Shown piece after piece: positions 32,058-41,810 of a stretch of DNA of 64,000 nucleotides. Source of the stretch: Nemopilema nomurai (Eukaryota > Cnidaria > Scyphozoa > Rhizostomeae > Rhizostomatidae); the NCBI GenBank assembly GCA_003864495.1, contig ML133366.1, positions 1,402,871 to 1,466,870 on the forward strand, written 5' to 3'. Each line of letters begins with the position of its first letter. Within the stretch, counting starts at the first letter, position 1. The notes beneath the pieces are model-generated. The model was not told the origin of the DNA and did no database searches. It worked only from the letters and a program-made list of their open reading frames with translations. Position numbers and translations under genes: made by a program.

Positions 32058-32236
32058 AAACGTAGGCAAATGTCTCCGCATTATACTGACGATTGTGATG
32101 AGTTTAAATCAGGAGAAGTTACCGACTCTTTAAGATCAAAAAGCAAGAACAGTCACTTTGACATCAAAGGGGTTTTTGGTAGAGTATGTAGGCATGGTGT
32201 TCTTAAAGGTTTTGTTAATCTTAAATATGGTGAGAG
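32058..32236 (+). pseudogene. KDZ (Kyakuja-Dileera-Zisupton) transposase exon fragment
   Basis: An exon with acceptor TTTTTTAG and donor GAG|GTATGT contains SHFDIKGVFGRVCRHGVLKG followed by FVNLKYGER. KDZ transposases have a closely similar block (F-x-x-x-G-V/I-F-x-x-x-C-R-H, then a GER box) near the N-terminal side of the catalytic core. Only this exon is seen; the neighbouring exons with the catalytic residues were not found in the following 1.6 kb. Confidence 0.5.
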
Positions 32237-33840
32237 GTATGTATGCAAAGCATATTTGTCCAGTTTGTTTTCTTGGATGCATTTCTCTCTACTTTGCTTT
32301 TTTTTGCTATGCGCTATTGAATATATGTTCAACTTGAAAGGCTGAAACAAATTATTGCAAACATTCTACCGTTTAAATTTTCCACACAGAGAACATTCCA
32401 AACTTGGCGAAAAAACTTGGCGAAATGTTGTTTATGTAATTGGCTAAACACTGAATCTTGACCAATTTTAAAAAATATCCAAAATGTAAACATGACTTTA
32501 AATTGTCTTTGTCACGTGTCTTCAAATTGTTTTCTTTCCTCTTTTATGCAAGGCTTCATCTAAGGAACATTTTCTTATTACACAGGCCTTTTAGTTCATT
32601 CTTCTGTGCATAATATTTTTTTAGATGTCTTGGCTTCCCCCTTCAAGTAACAGCTTTGTGTTGTTTGTATACAGAGTAGCATACGCAGTTTATGTGCTAC
32701 GAAAAGATAAAAAATGATGATATCTCACTTTTGCTATCTAAAACATATCCTGCAAGCTGAGATATAGAATCGACTTCTGATGCTGAGTTAAAGAAACATG
32801 AACATATTTCTCTGTCTACCTGTAGTTTTTGTATTTGCTTTTTCTAGTTTGTTTCACTTTTTTTTAAAACCGTGACAATCAGAGGCTTCTTGATGCTTAT
32901 AAATTTACCATTCCAGTTATGCATTGCTATGGACATTCTTTGTCCTGTCGGATAAAGCTTTGATAAAATATTTCAAAACCTAAATAATTTTATACATTTG
33001 ACAAAGCTGTTAGTTTTTTCATCATTTAGAAATTAGAATTATCTTTGCTGAAAATAAATGGTCAAACCTAAAACATTTACGGTTACGGTAAACGTTTTCA
33101 ACACGAAAATTGGTTTTTCCTTCCTAAAGGCCAAACTGTTCAAGGAATCTGGGTAAACTATATATCATTAGATGCACAAGATTATGGCGTATCTAGCCAG
33201 ATGAAAATTATTGCCAAATAATGTTAAATGTTTTGTTCCATGTGAATTTATTTCTCAAAAAGTGTACGACCTTCAAAAGCTATTTTTTACCCTTGCGCTT
33301 GAGGTAAAGAAATCTGACGTATACCAGCAGAAAGTGCAGATCCTAAGCTACCAAAGTGTGTCTTAGATTTTTTAAATTCCTCCTCTTCTTGAAGCTATAC
33401 CCTGTCAAAAATTGGCAAACAATTTTTCCACCCGCCCGCAGCTGTATTTGGGTATAAAATACGGACCAGAGTAAATAAAACAATTTTGAGAAACTCTTTG
33501 GTTGCCCATCTGCCCTGGCCGTGTGCAAATTTTCGAGCCATTTGATTGGTTCCTTGGGTACAAAATAGCTTTTTCGTACCTGAATGTAGAGGAATTTCGA
33601 GTCCGGAGAAAACGGGACTTTACTGATCACACTTGCAAAGTACACATCGGGATCATATTACCAACAATGTAATCCGGGTCAAGTAGCTTAGGCTTTAAGA
33701 TCAATTAGCGCCTTTAAATACGCACAACAACCCATGGATGTGCCAACTCTCACACAAACCACAGGAAGCAGAACAAGGATAATCGGCTTAACAGGTCGAG
33801 AAATTTGAAAACCGCTGCTTGAATCTTTGATAAGGAAATT
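32237..33840. other. No gene recognised
   Basis: The stretch is AT-rich. A 100-codon minus-strand frame at 33343-33645 has no motif and a patchy composition. No repeats above the local level were seen. Confidence 0.45.
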
Positions 33841-34105
33841 ATGGAAACCTTCTTTTATACGGGATTTTCTCCATTTTCAAAACTTCTTCTAGCTTCAAAC
33901 ATGGTATCATTATGTACCTTATCAATTCGGCTGTCAGAATGTGAAGTATGGATGATTTCGTCCAGAAACGTTTACCGTAACCTTAAATGCGGTTGCAAGG
34001 GAAATTGCTCCCAAGATGCAAGTGCAAGCGTTATGGACTAGAGTGCACAGACCTATGTCAATGTGGTGGACAATGTATTGATCCAGAAATATAAATAGTT
34101 TAAAT
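33841..34105 (+). pseudogene. Cys-rich C-terminal tail of an unassigned ORF
   Basis: The frame reads METFFYTGFSPFSKLLLASN and ECEVWMISSRNVYRNLKCGC, then after a one- or two-base shift RCKCKRYGLECTDLCQCGGQ and CIDPEI, stop. The spacing CGCKGxC, RCxCKxxGLxCTDxCxC is a CXC-like zinc-binding tail, as seen at the end of several cnidarian repeat ORFs including the GCDTTS family. The rest of the gene is not seen upstream. One frameshift separates CKGNCSQ from the second half. Confidence 0.4.
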
Positions 34106-34179
34106 ATCGTATTAGAAATTTTGAAATAAATGTTTCTGTCTTACGCGTTTGGTAATAGAACTTTCGGTGGTTGCATTTT

Positions 34180-34560
34180 ATTGTCAATTGTAGGGTAAGA
34201 GACCGAGCTAACATTCTAAAAATATAAAATGGGGGCAAATTATGGTAGTAGTCTTAATGACTTTGTATCTTATTTCACGAATCAGATCTATGATCAATTT
34301 TTGTGCAGATAAATTGACTACGTCGCTTGCAAATCACTTTTATTATTTTGAGGACTTGGACCAAGTTCAATGTTCTAAAAATAGAGAATGGGGTAATATA
34401 TGAACTTTTTTTTGCTTAGCATGACATTAAAAACCTTAAGTTGTACATGGATACCAAGTTTTGCAGATTTCCAATGCTTAAATCGCTCGCAAGTGACTTT
34501 TTTCATTTTGAATACTGGGACCGAGTTCAATGTTCCAAAAATAGCTTTTAAAGGAATTTT
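34180..34560. repeat. Degenerate tandem repeat, about 160-bp period
   Basis: Three similar units share a core: GACCGAGCTAACATTCTAAA near 34201, GGACCAAGTTCAATGTTCTA near 34357 and GGACCGAGTTCAATGTTCCA near 34517. Each follows a TTTTATTATTTTGA-like run and a CGCTCGCAAGTGAC or CGCTTGCAAATCAC element in the later units. A short AGCTTGGGTCTGTTTTGCA duplication follows at 34562-34611. Confidence 0.5.
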
Positions 34561-34760
34561 TCAGCTTGGGTCTGTTTTGCATTATTTTTTTTAGCTTGGG
34601 TCTGTTTTGCAAATAAATCTTCATCTTGCAAAATGTTGTACATAGTGGGCTCAATGCATATGAAGTTGTCTTTTTATTCTGTCTTCTTGTCATCAATTTA
34701 TTCTCCTTAAAAATGAATTTTAATTTGATGACTTGAAGCTTTTGAAGACTCAATTTCAGA

Positions 34761-34843
34761 GAGATGTATGTATGTATGTATGTATGTTTGTGTGTTTGTG
34801 TGTATGCGTGTCTGTGTATGTGTGCATGTATGTATGTATGTAA
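34761..34843. repeat. (TATG)n/(TGTG)n microsatellite
   Basis: A run of GTATGTATGTATGTATG grades into TGTGTGTTTGTGTGTATG and returns to TATG units. It is a simple repeat. Confidence 0.95.
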
Positions 34844-35074
34844 TTAATATTTACAGCCTGGTTCAAAAATTAAGTTCTAACAGCAACAAAAACGGACCTA
34901 TTAAAAAAATAAAAACACATTTCTAAATTATGAATTATAGTTTTTAAAATAACAAGTTCATCCAAATTTTTTATGTTAAAGATCTAAAAATGTACATCAA
35001 ATAGCTGAAAATAAATAGTTGAAGAATTAAAAAATCATACTGTCCACCCATACAAGACAAATTTATCCGATTTG

Positions 35075-35205
35075 ACTTTGTCCATCAAGAAATGAGCACA
35101 CTGTTTTTTTTAATGTCTAAGGTGTAGTTGTCTAAGGTACTGAATGCATGCAGATGCACTGGCAGTGTGTTCCAGAGCTATGTGCCATAATATTTAAAGG
35201 TCTTA
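35075..35205 (-). pseudogene. C-terminal end of a LINE reverse transcriptase (remnant)
   Basis: Read on the minus strand: TKTFKYYGT, stop, LWNTLPVHLHAFSTLDNY. The LWN-LP-x-L-x-x-x-x-T/S-L-x-x-F/Y pattern is the usual last conserved block of CR1/Jockey-like LINE proteins. No catalytic core lies nearby. The fragment abuts a T-block piece at 35215. Confidence 0.45.
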
Positions 35206-35214
35206 GTATAATAA

Positions 35215-35312
35215 CTAGCCCCCAAAACCCCGTTGTGCGGGCTTAAAACCTATCCTGTGGAAATAGAATTGCCCCTTAAGACTACCCCAAAACAAATTGG
35301 TAGAGGCTAAAC
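35215..35312 (-). repeat. T-block fragment
   Basis: CTAGCCCCCAAAACCCCG at 35215 through CTACCCCAAAACAAATT at about 35309 matches 22547-22627. It is cut off where the MULE leader begins. Confidence 0.65.
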
Positions 35313-35515
35313 GTCATAACCTATTTGGTGCTCATTAATTATTCATGAGTTTCAGCGTTCACTTTATTGTGATTGCTCCCATCACTTATTATTGATTGCT
35401 CTAATCGCATTGGCACCAAAATTAATTTTCTATCAATGGCGGACATTGTCAACCACACAGCCGAAAATCCCAACCAGCGATTCTACGAAACCTATGAAGA
35501 AGCAGCCACAAGCGG
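35313..35515 (+). pseudogene. MULE 5' leader and truncated first exon
   Basis: Resembles the copy A leader (3302-3424): GTCATAACCTATTTGGTGCTC and TATTCATGAG are shared. ATG at 35436 starts MADIVNHTAENPNQRFYETY, parallel to MANNMLQAS...TYESYEEA of copy A. The frame ends after about 25 codons at TGTTAG, where unrelated sequence (from about 35505) begins. It lies on the strand opposite to copy B, so it is a separate fragment and not copy B's own 5' end. Confidence 0.5.
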
Positions 35516-36245
35516 CGCTCTATGTTAGGGGGCGCCAGAAAAGTTTCTAAGGGGGTTTTCCAGTGCCAGCTTGCCGACTAGGAGATTTTTCAATCTGGCA
35601 TATTCCGGGGAATAAAATCGCGGGACCGTTTATTTCAATAGACGTCATTTCAGGTAAACTATTTTTTGGTTTTTTTATTTTTGAAAAAATTTACCAATTT
35701 CCGTGTAAACAGCGGTTTTCGATTTTCTTAAATTGTTTTGATGGTTGACCCGTGGTTAAAAACCATGTTCCGTTTATTCCCAGCCTTATCATCAATATAT
35801 CACATAAGAAAAATATTAGCTTATAAACTTTAATTTGACAGCATAATTATCTCAGCGATGAATAAAAGAGACGAATAAATAGTCGAATGTTTCTTAAAAC
35901 GTTAATCTCTTAAAATGTACATTTACATTTACCAACAATCGTTAATAACTCCAGATGACCCTGAAGTAATGTTAAGCTTGGTTTCTACCAATGTAAATTT
36001 GCCAGCTAACAGTTAAAATATTAACGTGTAAATAGTTAGTACATGAACGGTTAAAATAAAATACAAATAGATTTCTTAATCTTTGCCAGATTTCTTAATC
36101 TAAGCTTTTAAGTAAATGAATAGTTTGCATGGTTTCATATATACTACGGGGAATCTTTAACATAAGTAAAACATAAAAAATCAAGGCGGTATCAAATATG
36201 CTACAAACGCTGAATCAACTAAAAAATGTTGTATGGCTTTGGGCA
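35516..36245. other. No gene recognised
   Basis: The stretch is AT-rich. It probably includes the 3' flank of MULE copy B. A small duplication of AGATTTCTTAATCT occurs at 36069-36102. No terminal inverted repeat could be paired. Confidence 0.4.
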
Positions 36246-38022
36246 TTAATCGTTATTTGTCCTGTTGCAACTGTTGCAACACCAAGAGCTCCGTTCTTCG
36301 ATAACAATGTCGGGAATACCCATGCAACCTCTGTGGAATGATTCTTTACAAAGGCTGCATTTCATGATCATGGCCCCCTTCCTTAAAGGTTTGCGGCAAA
36401 TGCAGAAAAGGCCAATATTCTTTCTTTTAATTTCCCGTTGCATGTAACAATGATGTCTTTCTTCGCGAGGAAAAGCCTTAAGACATTCTGCTTGTAGACA
36501 GTCATGGAGATGTTTTCGCATTTTGCGTTCATCGTACCTTACCTCTGTTGGGTCTTGAAGATTGGCCAGGTCTACGGCATAAGCGATTACGAAAACACCA
36601 CAGTTGGTTCCATTTGTTTGCTGCTGCACTGGTTGAATATCGACATGAATTTCAGGAGCAGAAGGTAGGTAAAGGAAATCTGCAATCTGGTCTTGGACAT
36701 GAGCAGTAACTGTATCTCTAGTGTTTAAGCTGTCATACAAGTTGACTACATCGGCTTTTACCAAACCTTTTTGGGAGATATTCGATATGCATACCCAGTG
36801 CAGACTACCAGTATGGAGCATTTGTATATATGGAGAGTCTCCATCGTGTTTGGAATATTTCAAATTCAATCGCCGCTTTGCCTTACCTGTCTTGTGAGGG
36901 GGTATGTAAGTTGTTTCAGTGAGATCTTCGTTTGAACAACGTCCCATTTTAACCGCACAACATGTTTCCTTTAAGTCAGCTTTACGGTAGCTTGACATTT
37001 GTTCCACAAATACTTCGTTTTCAAGCAAACTTTGACTCGGATTGTCAATGTCACTGTTAAGCATTGCCTTGTTGATGTCATCTTGCTCTAAATCGCTGTT
37101 GTCTTTCGGCAAGTAGTCTTTAAAACAGTCTGGCAACTCGTACATCTGCAGAAGATCCTGAGTTTCTTCTACACCGGTTTCATTTTCATCTTTTTCGTTA
37201 ACAATTTTTAAACTCTGTGCCTTTCTTTTCCTTGCAGCTCCTATCCCTACCCTGCCTGACAATGAATTTTTCTTCGAGCCCCTCACCGGAATCTTACATG
37301 CAGTTTGTGTCGTAGCATGTTGTGGCTGTCTCGAAGTTTTTTCCAGCTCAATCCCGTTCTCTTGTGGTGCATGGCTTTGCAGGTCTTCCTTTAAGTCCAT
37401 TAGGCCGGCAAGCAAATTCAAAATGGCTTCGTCGTCGTCAATTAAATAAGTCAAAGACTTTAATTGTCCTAATATCTCTCTGCAAGTAGCTGTTTTACTT
37501 CTTTTGGGTAAAGAGACTTTTTGCAGAGGATGGACGACTTCAGTGAATTCGTCTGCTACATTTTGAAGCATATGAGGCGCCTCTCCACCATCACAGACAA
37601 TATCTTTGGCAGGTTGATGGAACTCTTTTGAGCAGACATCATTATCGGTGTTGAAAAATGGGGAATCTAAGTACTGACTTGGCAATCTATGCCAAGACCA
37701 TTCCGGGTACAACCGCATAACTGATAAAAAGTGCTTACATGGCATGAAGGAAGATTGCCAATCTTGACAGGAGCAAGTCGGCATCCTATTTGCGTCTCCA
37801 AAACTAACATTGTACCACTCTGATGACAGACGACTCTTGATCCTGAAAAGGCCAGAAACTGGATCCAAAGAAATTAAATCATTTTGACTTATTTCTTCTG
37901 CAGTAGATAGCCTTCGAAGGCAATGGTTTACAAAGTTTCGCGGCCTGTTCTTCAAATATTCGGGAACCACAGAATTGTATTTTCGATATTTTCCAGAAAA
38001 TTTGCTGTTTGCTTCGATGTAC
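36246..38022 (-). CDS. MULE terminal exon: SWIM finger, C48 (Ulp1-like) peptidase, PHD finger
   Basis: Continues in frame from the acceptor at 38023 (YIEANSKFSGKYRKYN); numbering here starts at the Met at 37970 (574 codons). The SWIM finger is C66, C68, C78, H80 (CSCQDWQSSFMPCKHFLSV), expected to bind DNA. A linker with basic stretches (RKRKAQ, KRRLNLKYSK) follows. The C48-type cysteine peptidase shows SLHWVCIS (H391), VNLYDSL (D413), VQQQTNGTNCGVFVIAYAVD (Gln about 451, C457), so the His-Asp-Gln-Cys set is present. The C-terminal PHD finger is FCICRKPLR (C523, C525), CSLC (C538, C541), FHRGC (H546, C549), CNSC (C565, C568). Ulp1 domains in MULEs are known in plants; its target here is unknown. 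No stop in the whole exon. Confidence 0.8.
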
Positions 38023-38395
38023 CTACAAAAACAAATGATATAAAAAATGAGACAAATTGATAGTAAAATAAGATAGCAGAAATAACTAACAAATTGGCTT
38101 CAAATTTTAGGCGTTCATTTCAAGCGTTTAATAGCTCAATTGTGAAACCAGTGTGAGGTGCTTAAAAGCTACATATGACAGCAGAAACATCGTTTGTACC
38201 GAAAAAGTTGTATAAGACTGAATTTTGAGTGTCAAATTCGCCCAAGACAGTGTCAGCAAATACTCTCACTGCCTTTCAAACTTCTCAGTTAAGCTGCTAA
38301 GACACTAGCTAAACGCTGCTACACTGAGCAAAATCTACAGATAAAACGAAAAACAAGAAAATTTGTTAAATATTGACTTAAAAAGATCTCCTTAC

Positions 38396-39884
38396 TTTGT
38401 GTATTTTTCAGGTAAATATTGTTCCACCCAAACTGTAACCAATCCGCTTAATGGCGTGTCTCTATAATCTCTCGAATAGCAATGCTTCAGTTCTCTATTC
38501 TGGCGCTCAACACCGTTATTTGTTTTGACTGCGACATTGAAAGTTTCGTCTCGAAATGCACACACCCATTTCTATGACAACAATGAAGAACCATAAATTT
38601 AAGATATACACTCAAATTCAAAAAGTATTGGGACAAATTCGATAAAAGAACTCTGGCATTGCGCTATTCGGGCTTGCAATGGAACCTTGTTCAGATATGA
38701 TTACTGATAAATAGTTATGCCTGAAACGTCTGATCATAATTGCTAGGCTAGGTATTTTAACAATAATGAATATACTAATGAATAATGTACTTGATAAGCC
38801 CACCTCCTGATCTGGAAGCCAAGTTTTCCGAACCAATTCCGAAATTTGATATTATTTTTCCAAACATCGCTGCTCTTCAAGTCTGTTACTGACTGTTGGT
38901 ACATGCCATTGGTCGTTGCAGTGGCAATTCTTCGAATTCTGCAAAGGATTCCTTCTCGATGATTGCGAGTGCCATGTTCCGTCAAGGACAGCCATCTTTC
39001 CCATGCTTGCTCCCGATGGAAATCACAAAGATAGACTCGGCATTCTGTGAATATAATTACAATCAGAAGAGATCAGATGAAAAGCGAATTTGGAGCAGAC
39101 TGATAATATCAATCACCCTTTTATGAGTATCATGCCTTAAAAAAATTTATATCTTACATACCTGGAAAGATCGTGGTGATTGCATTAATTTCGGCGTCAC
39201 TTTTATCAACCATGAAATATCTCGGTTTCCACTCAGGGCACCATTCGTGGATCATTTGTAAGGCCTCGGCTATTGATGCTTGTATTTCATCTTGAACAAC
39301 GAATGATGCAACGACTTGATAGTCAGTGTTGGTTTTAACAACGAGAAAAAATAAAGGAAGCGAATATCTAGTTGTTTTATATGTTGCGTCTATCATACTC
39401 AGTTCATTTCCGTAGGGACGAAGAAGTTTTTTCTGCCATTCACTTTGATAGATGAAGAGTAGCCTGTTACTTGAAGTTATCAGTTTGATGCTGATATCAT
39501 CTGTGACATCAGCATCGTCTTTCAGCTTGCCAAGTTGTTGGTATAGGTCACAATCAGGTTTGATATCTGAATATTTTCTGTAATAAAAGGAGTCACGCGG
39601 ACACTCCTTCTTCCATTCTTCAATTTTTTCTCAAGATTAACTTGATCAATCTTGGAGAACCGCAGACGAACAGTGGCAAGATAAATGTGATTCTTTACAG
39701 TTACATTTGAAGGATAAAACCTTTGATTAGTTGGTGCTGGTAGAGTCTGATCTTTGAACAGGTTATTTTTGACATAAGACTTTATGTGTCTCTTCATCTC
39801 TTTTACGTGTCTGACGCCCTCTGATATTTTCAGATAGATTAAGTCAATAATCCTTGTATCTACCTGTTGTGCTATGTCTGCTTC
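38396..39884 (-). pseudogene. MULE copy B transposase core exons
   Basis: Exon 39884-39162: QEADIAQQVDTRIIDLIYLK, PTNQRFYPSNVTVKNHIYLA, VRLRFSKIDQVNLEKK, then after a -1 shift KIEEWKKECPRDSFYYRKYS, ITSSNRLLFIYQSEWQKKLL, MIDATYKTTRYSLPLFFLVV (first Asp) and YFMVDKSDAEINAI (second Asp). Exon 39044-38804: CRVYLCDFHREQAWERWLSL. Exon 38571-38396: WVCAFRDETFNVAVKTNNGV and LPEKYTK. Donors are CCAG|GTATGT at 39161 and AAA|GTAAGG at 38395; acceptors lie at 39885, 39045 and 38572. The DDE-type core is otherwise complete, and with the SWIM exon gives a protein of about 950 residues. Confidence 0.8.
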
Positions 39885-40183
39885 CTGGAACAAAATGGAA
39901 GTGGTGAATTGACAAGAACACAAGATACAATGAGATGTTTAAAGATCTTGAATTTGAACACAAAATTTAAACAACATATGGGTTTGTGGCAAAACAAAAT
40001 AAGTGTCTTGGGTATAAGTAGTTTTTCAAGACACTCTTTAAAGTAAATCAACATACATAAGTCGCCAGATTTAAAAATACACTGCAATTTAATTCAACTC
40101 AAGCGTGCGCATTGATGCTTTCGTCAAAGTGATCACATGTGCGGCGCATCGTCTTGTATCACACGCACCAGAGCTCGAGAAAT

Positions 40184-40711
40184 ATGGCTAGAAAACGAAT
40201 TGAAGTCCCCTCTATTGACGATATAGAAACCATCGATTTATCGGCAATTGGAAGCAGATTACTTGTATTTGGAAAAGAAAAGAAAGATGAAGAATCCTTC
40301 GTTATGCGAGCTAGAGCAGAGTAAGTACACAATTCTTTCCTTGGCTGGCCTAAGTTCTGGATTCCTGATAAGAATCTCTTTTTTGAAAAAACGCAGCTTC
40401 TAGCTGTTCATGTGAAAGTTGTAAAAACACTGCCTCTATAACATTTTAACTTGTGGTTACTAATGTCTTTTTATCAAAAAGTTTAGTACACGTTTTACAA
40501 TAGGCAACGACCATATGCTGGCAGCGGTTTTCAGGCCGAGGTGACTCTCAACAGATCCCTCATGGAATTATCACTGGATACGGATGAGCCTATCACAAAA
40601 TGCTCTTGCAAAGGGATGTGCAAAAGGGGTTGTCCATGTGCAAAAGGAAGCAGCAAATGTGGATCACTTTGCAAATGTAAAAGAAATAAGTGTGCCAACC
40701 AAAAGGAGGAG
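40184..40711 (+). CDS. Two-exon CXC/KIF4-like cysteine-rich protein, 3' part lost
   Basis: Exon 1 is 40184-40320, starting MARKRIEVPSIDDIETIDLS, donor GA|GTAAGT; exon 2 is 40504-40711, acceptor ACAATAG, donor GAG|GTATGC. Phases match (2 then 1), reading RARAEQRPYAGSGFQAEV across the junction. Exon 2 has KCSCKGMCKRGCPCAKGSSK then CGSLCKCKRNKCANQ, a nine-Cys cluster (CxCxxxCxxxCxC...CxxxCxC...C) like the cysteine-rich domain at the end of KIF4 chromokinesins and like the tails of some cnidarian repeat ORFs. No kinesin motor is present. Any further exons would lie within or beyond the inverted LCR copy IV that starts at about 40985. It may be a host gene or a mobile-element accessory gene; context favours neither. 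Confidence 0.55.
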
Positions 40712-40984
40712 GTATGCATTTGCATTTGCAGATACAATTTAACAATTTTCTTTAATGACAGTATATGTGTATAGCACAGTTCTAAAACAATAGTATTTAA
40801 GAAAATACATATAACATAAGGCATTTTTGTAAATATTTTTAATTTTCACAGTTTCAACATTATAACATTGAAGTTCCATATGTAAATTAAAGGTTACTGG
40901 AAATACATGAAAATAATTAAAAATATAAAATATGATTGATTTCCTTACTGAAATAAATAGTTGCTTGTTACTAATGTTTAAAAA

Positions 40985-41810
40985 GAACATACTTTGATTC
41001 GATTTTGAGGGCACGAAGTTTTCAACATTTTGATGCCAGCGAGGGGCCAGGTGGGGGCATGCCTGCGGTTTCTCACAAATTTTGCTGCTGCTTTCGTGAG
41101 TTTCGGCTCGATTTCTCTCTAAAAAAAGAAAGAAGCCAAAAATCAAATCTCTCGTAAGACCATTAAATAAGTTAATCGATTGATTGTCAGAAGCATTCCT
41201 AAAAGCAAGCTAGCTAGGTATTTAGAGCAATTTAGAGTGAAAAACACCCTCGGGGCATGGCGGAAGGAGGTCAATTTGTTTAAGCAAATGAAAGCTACCC
41301 CAGCGTGGGGTGCTTTGGAATATTCGTCAAAAAAGCACGAAAATTTAGTTTAACATCGAGATTATCATCAGATTGAAAAGAAAATCGAAAAATACTTATT
41401 GTAAGACAGCTTTCAGTGGCAAAACTCCCAAAAAACGCAGCAGTACAGTGCAGGACAACAGCTCCGGCAACGGGAACATCCAATCAGCACGGGCAGCAAG
41501 CATCGAATGTGCCAGGTTTCAGGCTCTCTGCTCTCTTCCCCCTGCACCGTCACGTAGGATGAGAACTTGCATTTTGGTTGGTAGAGAGGTCGTCTCGTCG
41601 ACGTCAATTGTAATGCCGGCCAATGGAATGGACAGGCAGCGTCACATGATCTTGGTTCAGCTAGTCGATGAGGGAAGGCAGTTTTCTCCCCGCGGCCTTT
41701 GAGCCACGAATCGGAGGGAAAAGCAGCGAATTTCGAGAAAACGCTGACGAATTCCGGAAGAAAAAACAGACGCCAGGAAAGATCGCTACGAAGCGAACAA
41801 CACCGCTAAC
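40985..41810 (-). repeat. LCR repeat copy IV, inverted
   Basis: On the minus strand it runs from the GC-rich head (about 41810-41480, GCGTTTTCTCGAAATTCGC) through an exon-1-like block whose donor is TTACAATAAGTAT (GT changed to AT). The exon-2-like block follows after TTTTTTAG (AGAGAAATCGAGCCGAAACT) and ends CAAA|GTATGT near 40990. Its acceptor resembles the duplicated version in copy II (23936). The exon-3 part is missing. Confidence 0.7.

Larger units (their letters stand above)
36246..39884 (-). mobile_element. MULE transposon copy B, 5'-truncated
   Basis: Minus-strand exons 39884-39162, 39044-38804, 38571-38396 and 38022-36246 have GT-AG borders at the same codons as copy A. The exons upstream of 39884 (copy A 3425-9570) are absent; a plus-strand gene begins 300 bp away at 40184. 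Apart from one -1 shift at 39624-39629 the chain is open, so this copy is better preserved than A. Terminal inverted repeats and the 9-bp duplication usual for Mutator elements were not identified. Confidence 0.75.

Noticed and set aside
34761..34843. Short-unit array considered as CRISPR-like
   Set aside because: It is a simple TATG/TGTG microsatellite with no spacers; no CRISPR array exists in the window.
35313..35515. 5' end of MULE copy B
   Set aside because: It lies on the opposite strand and beyond the 3' end of copy B, so it must be a separate fragment.
39620..39632. Programmed -1 frameshift site in MULE copy B
   Set aside because: The A-run does not give a canonical X-XXY-YYZ heptamer in the zero frame, and copy A lacks the run; kept only as a shared frameshift.
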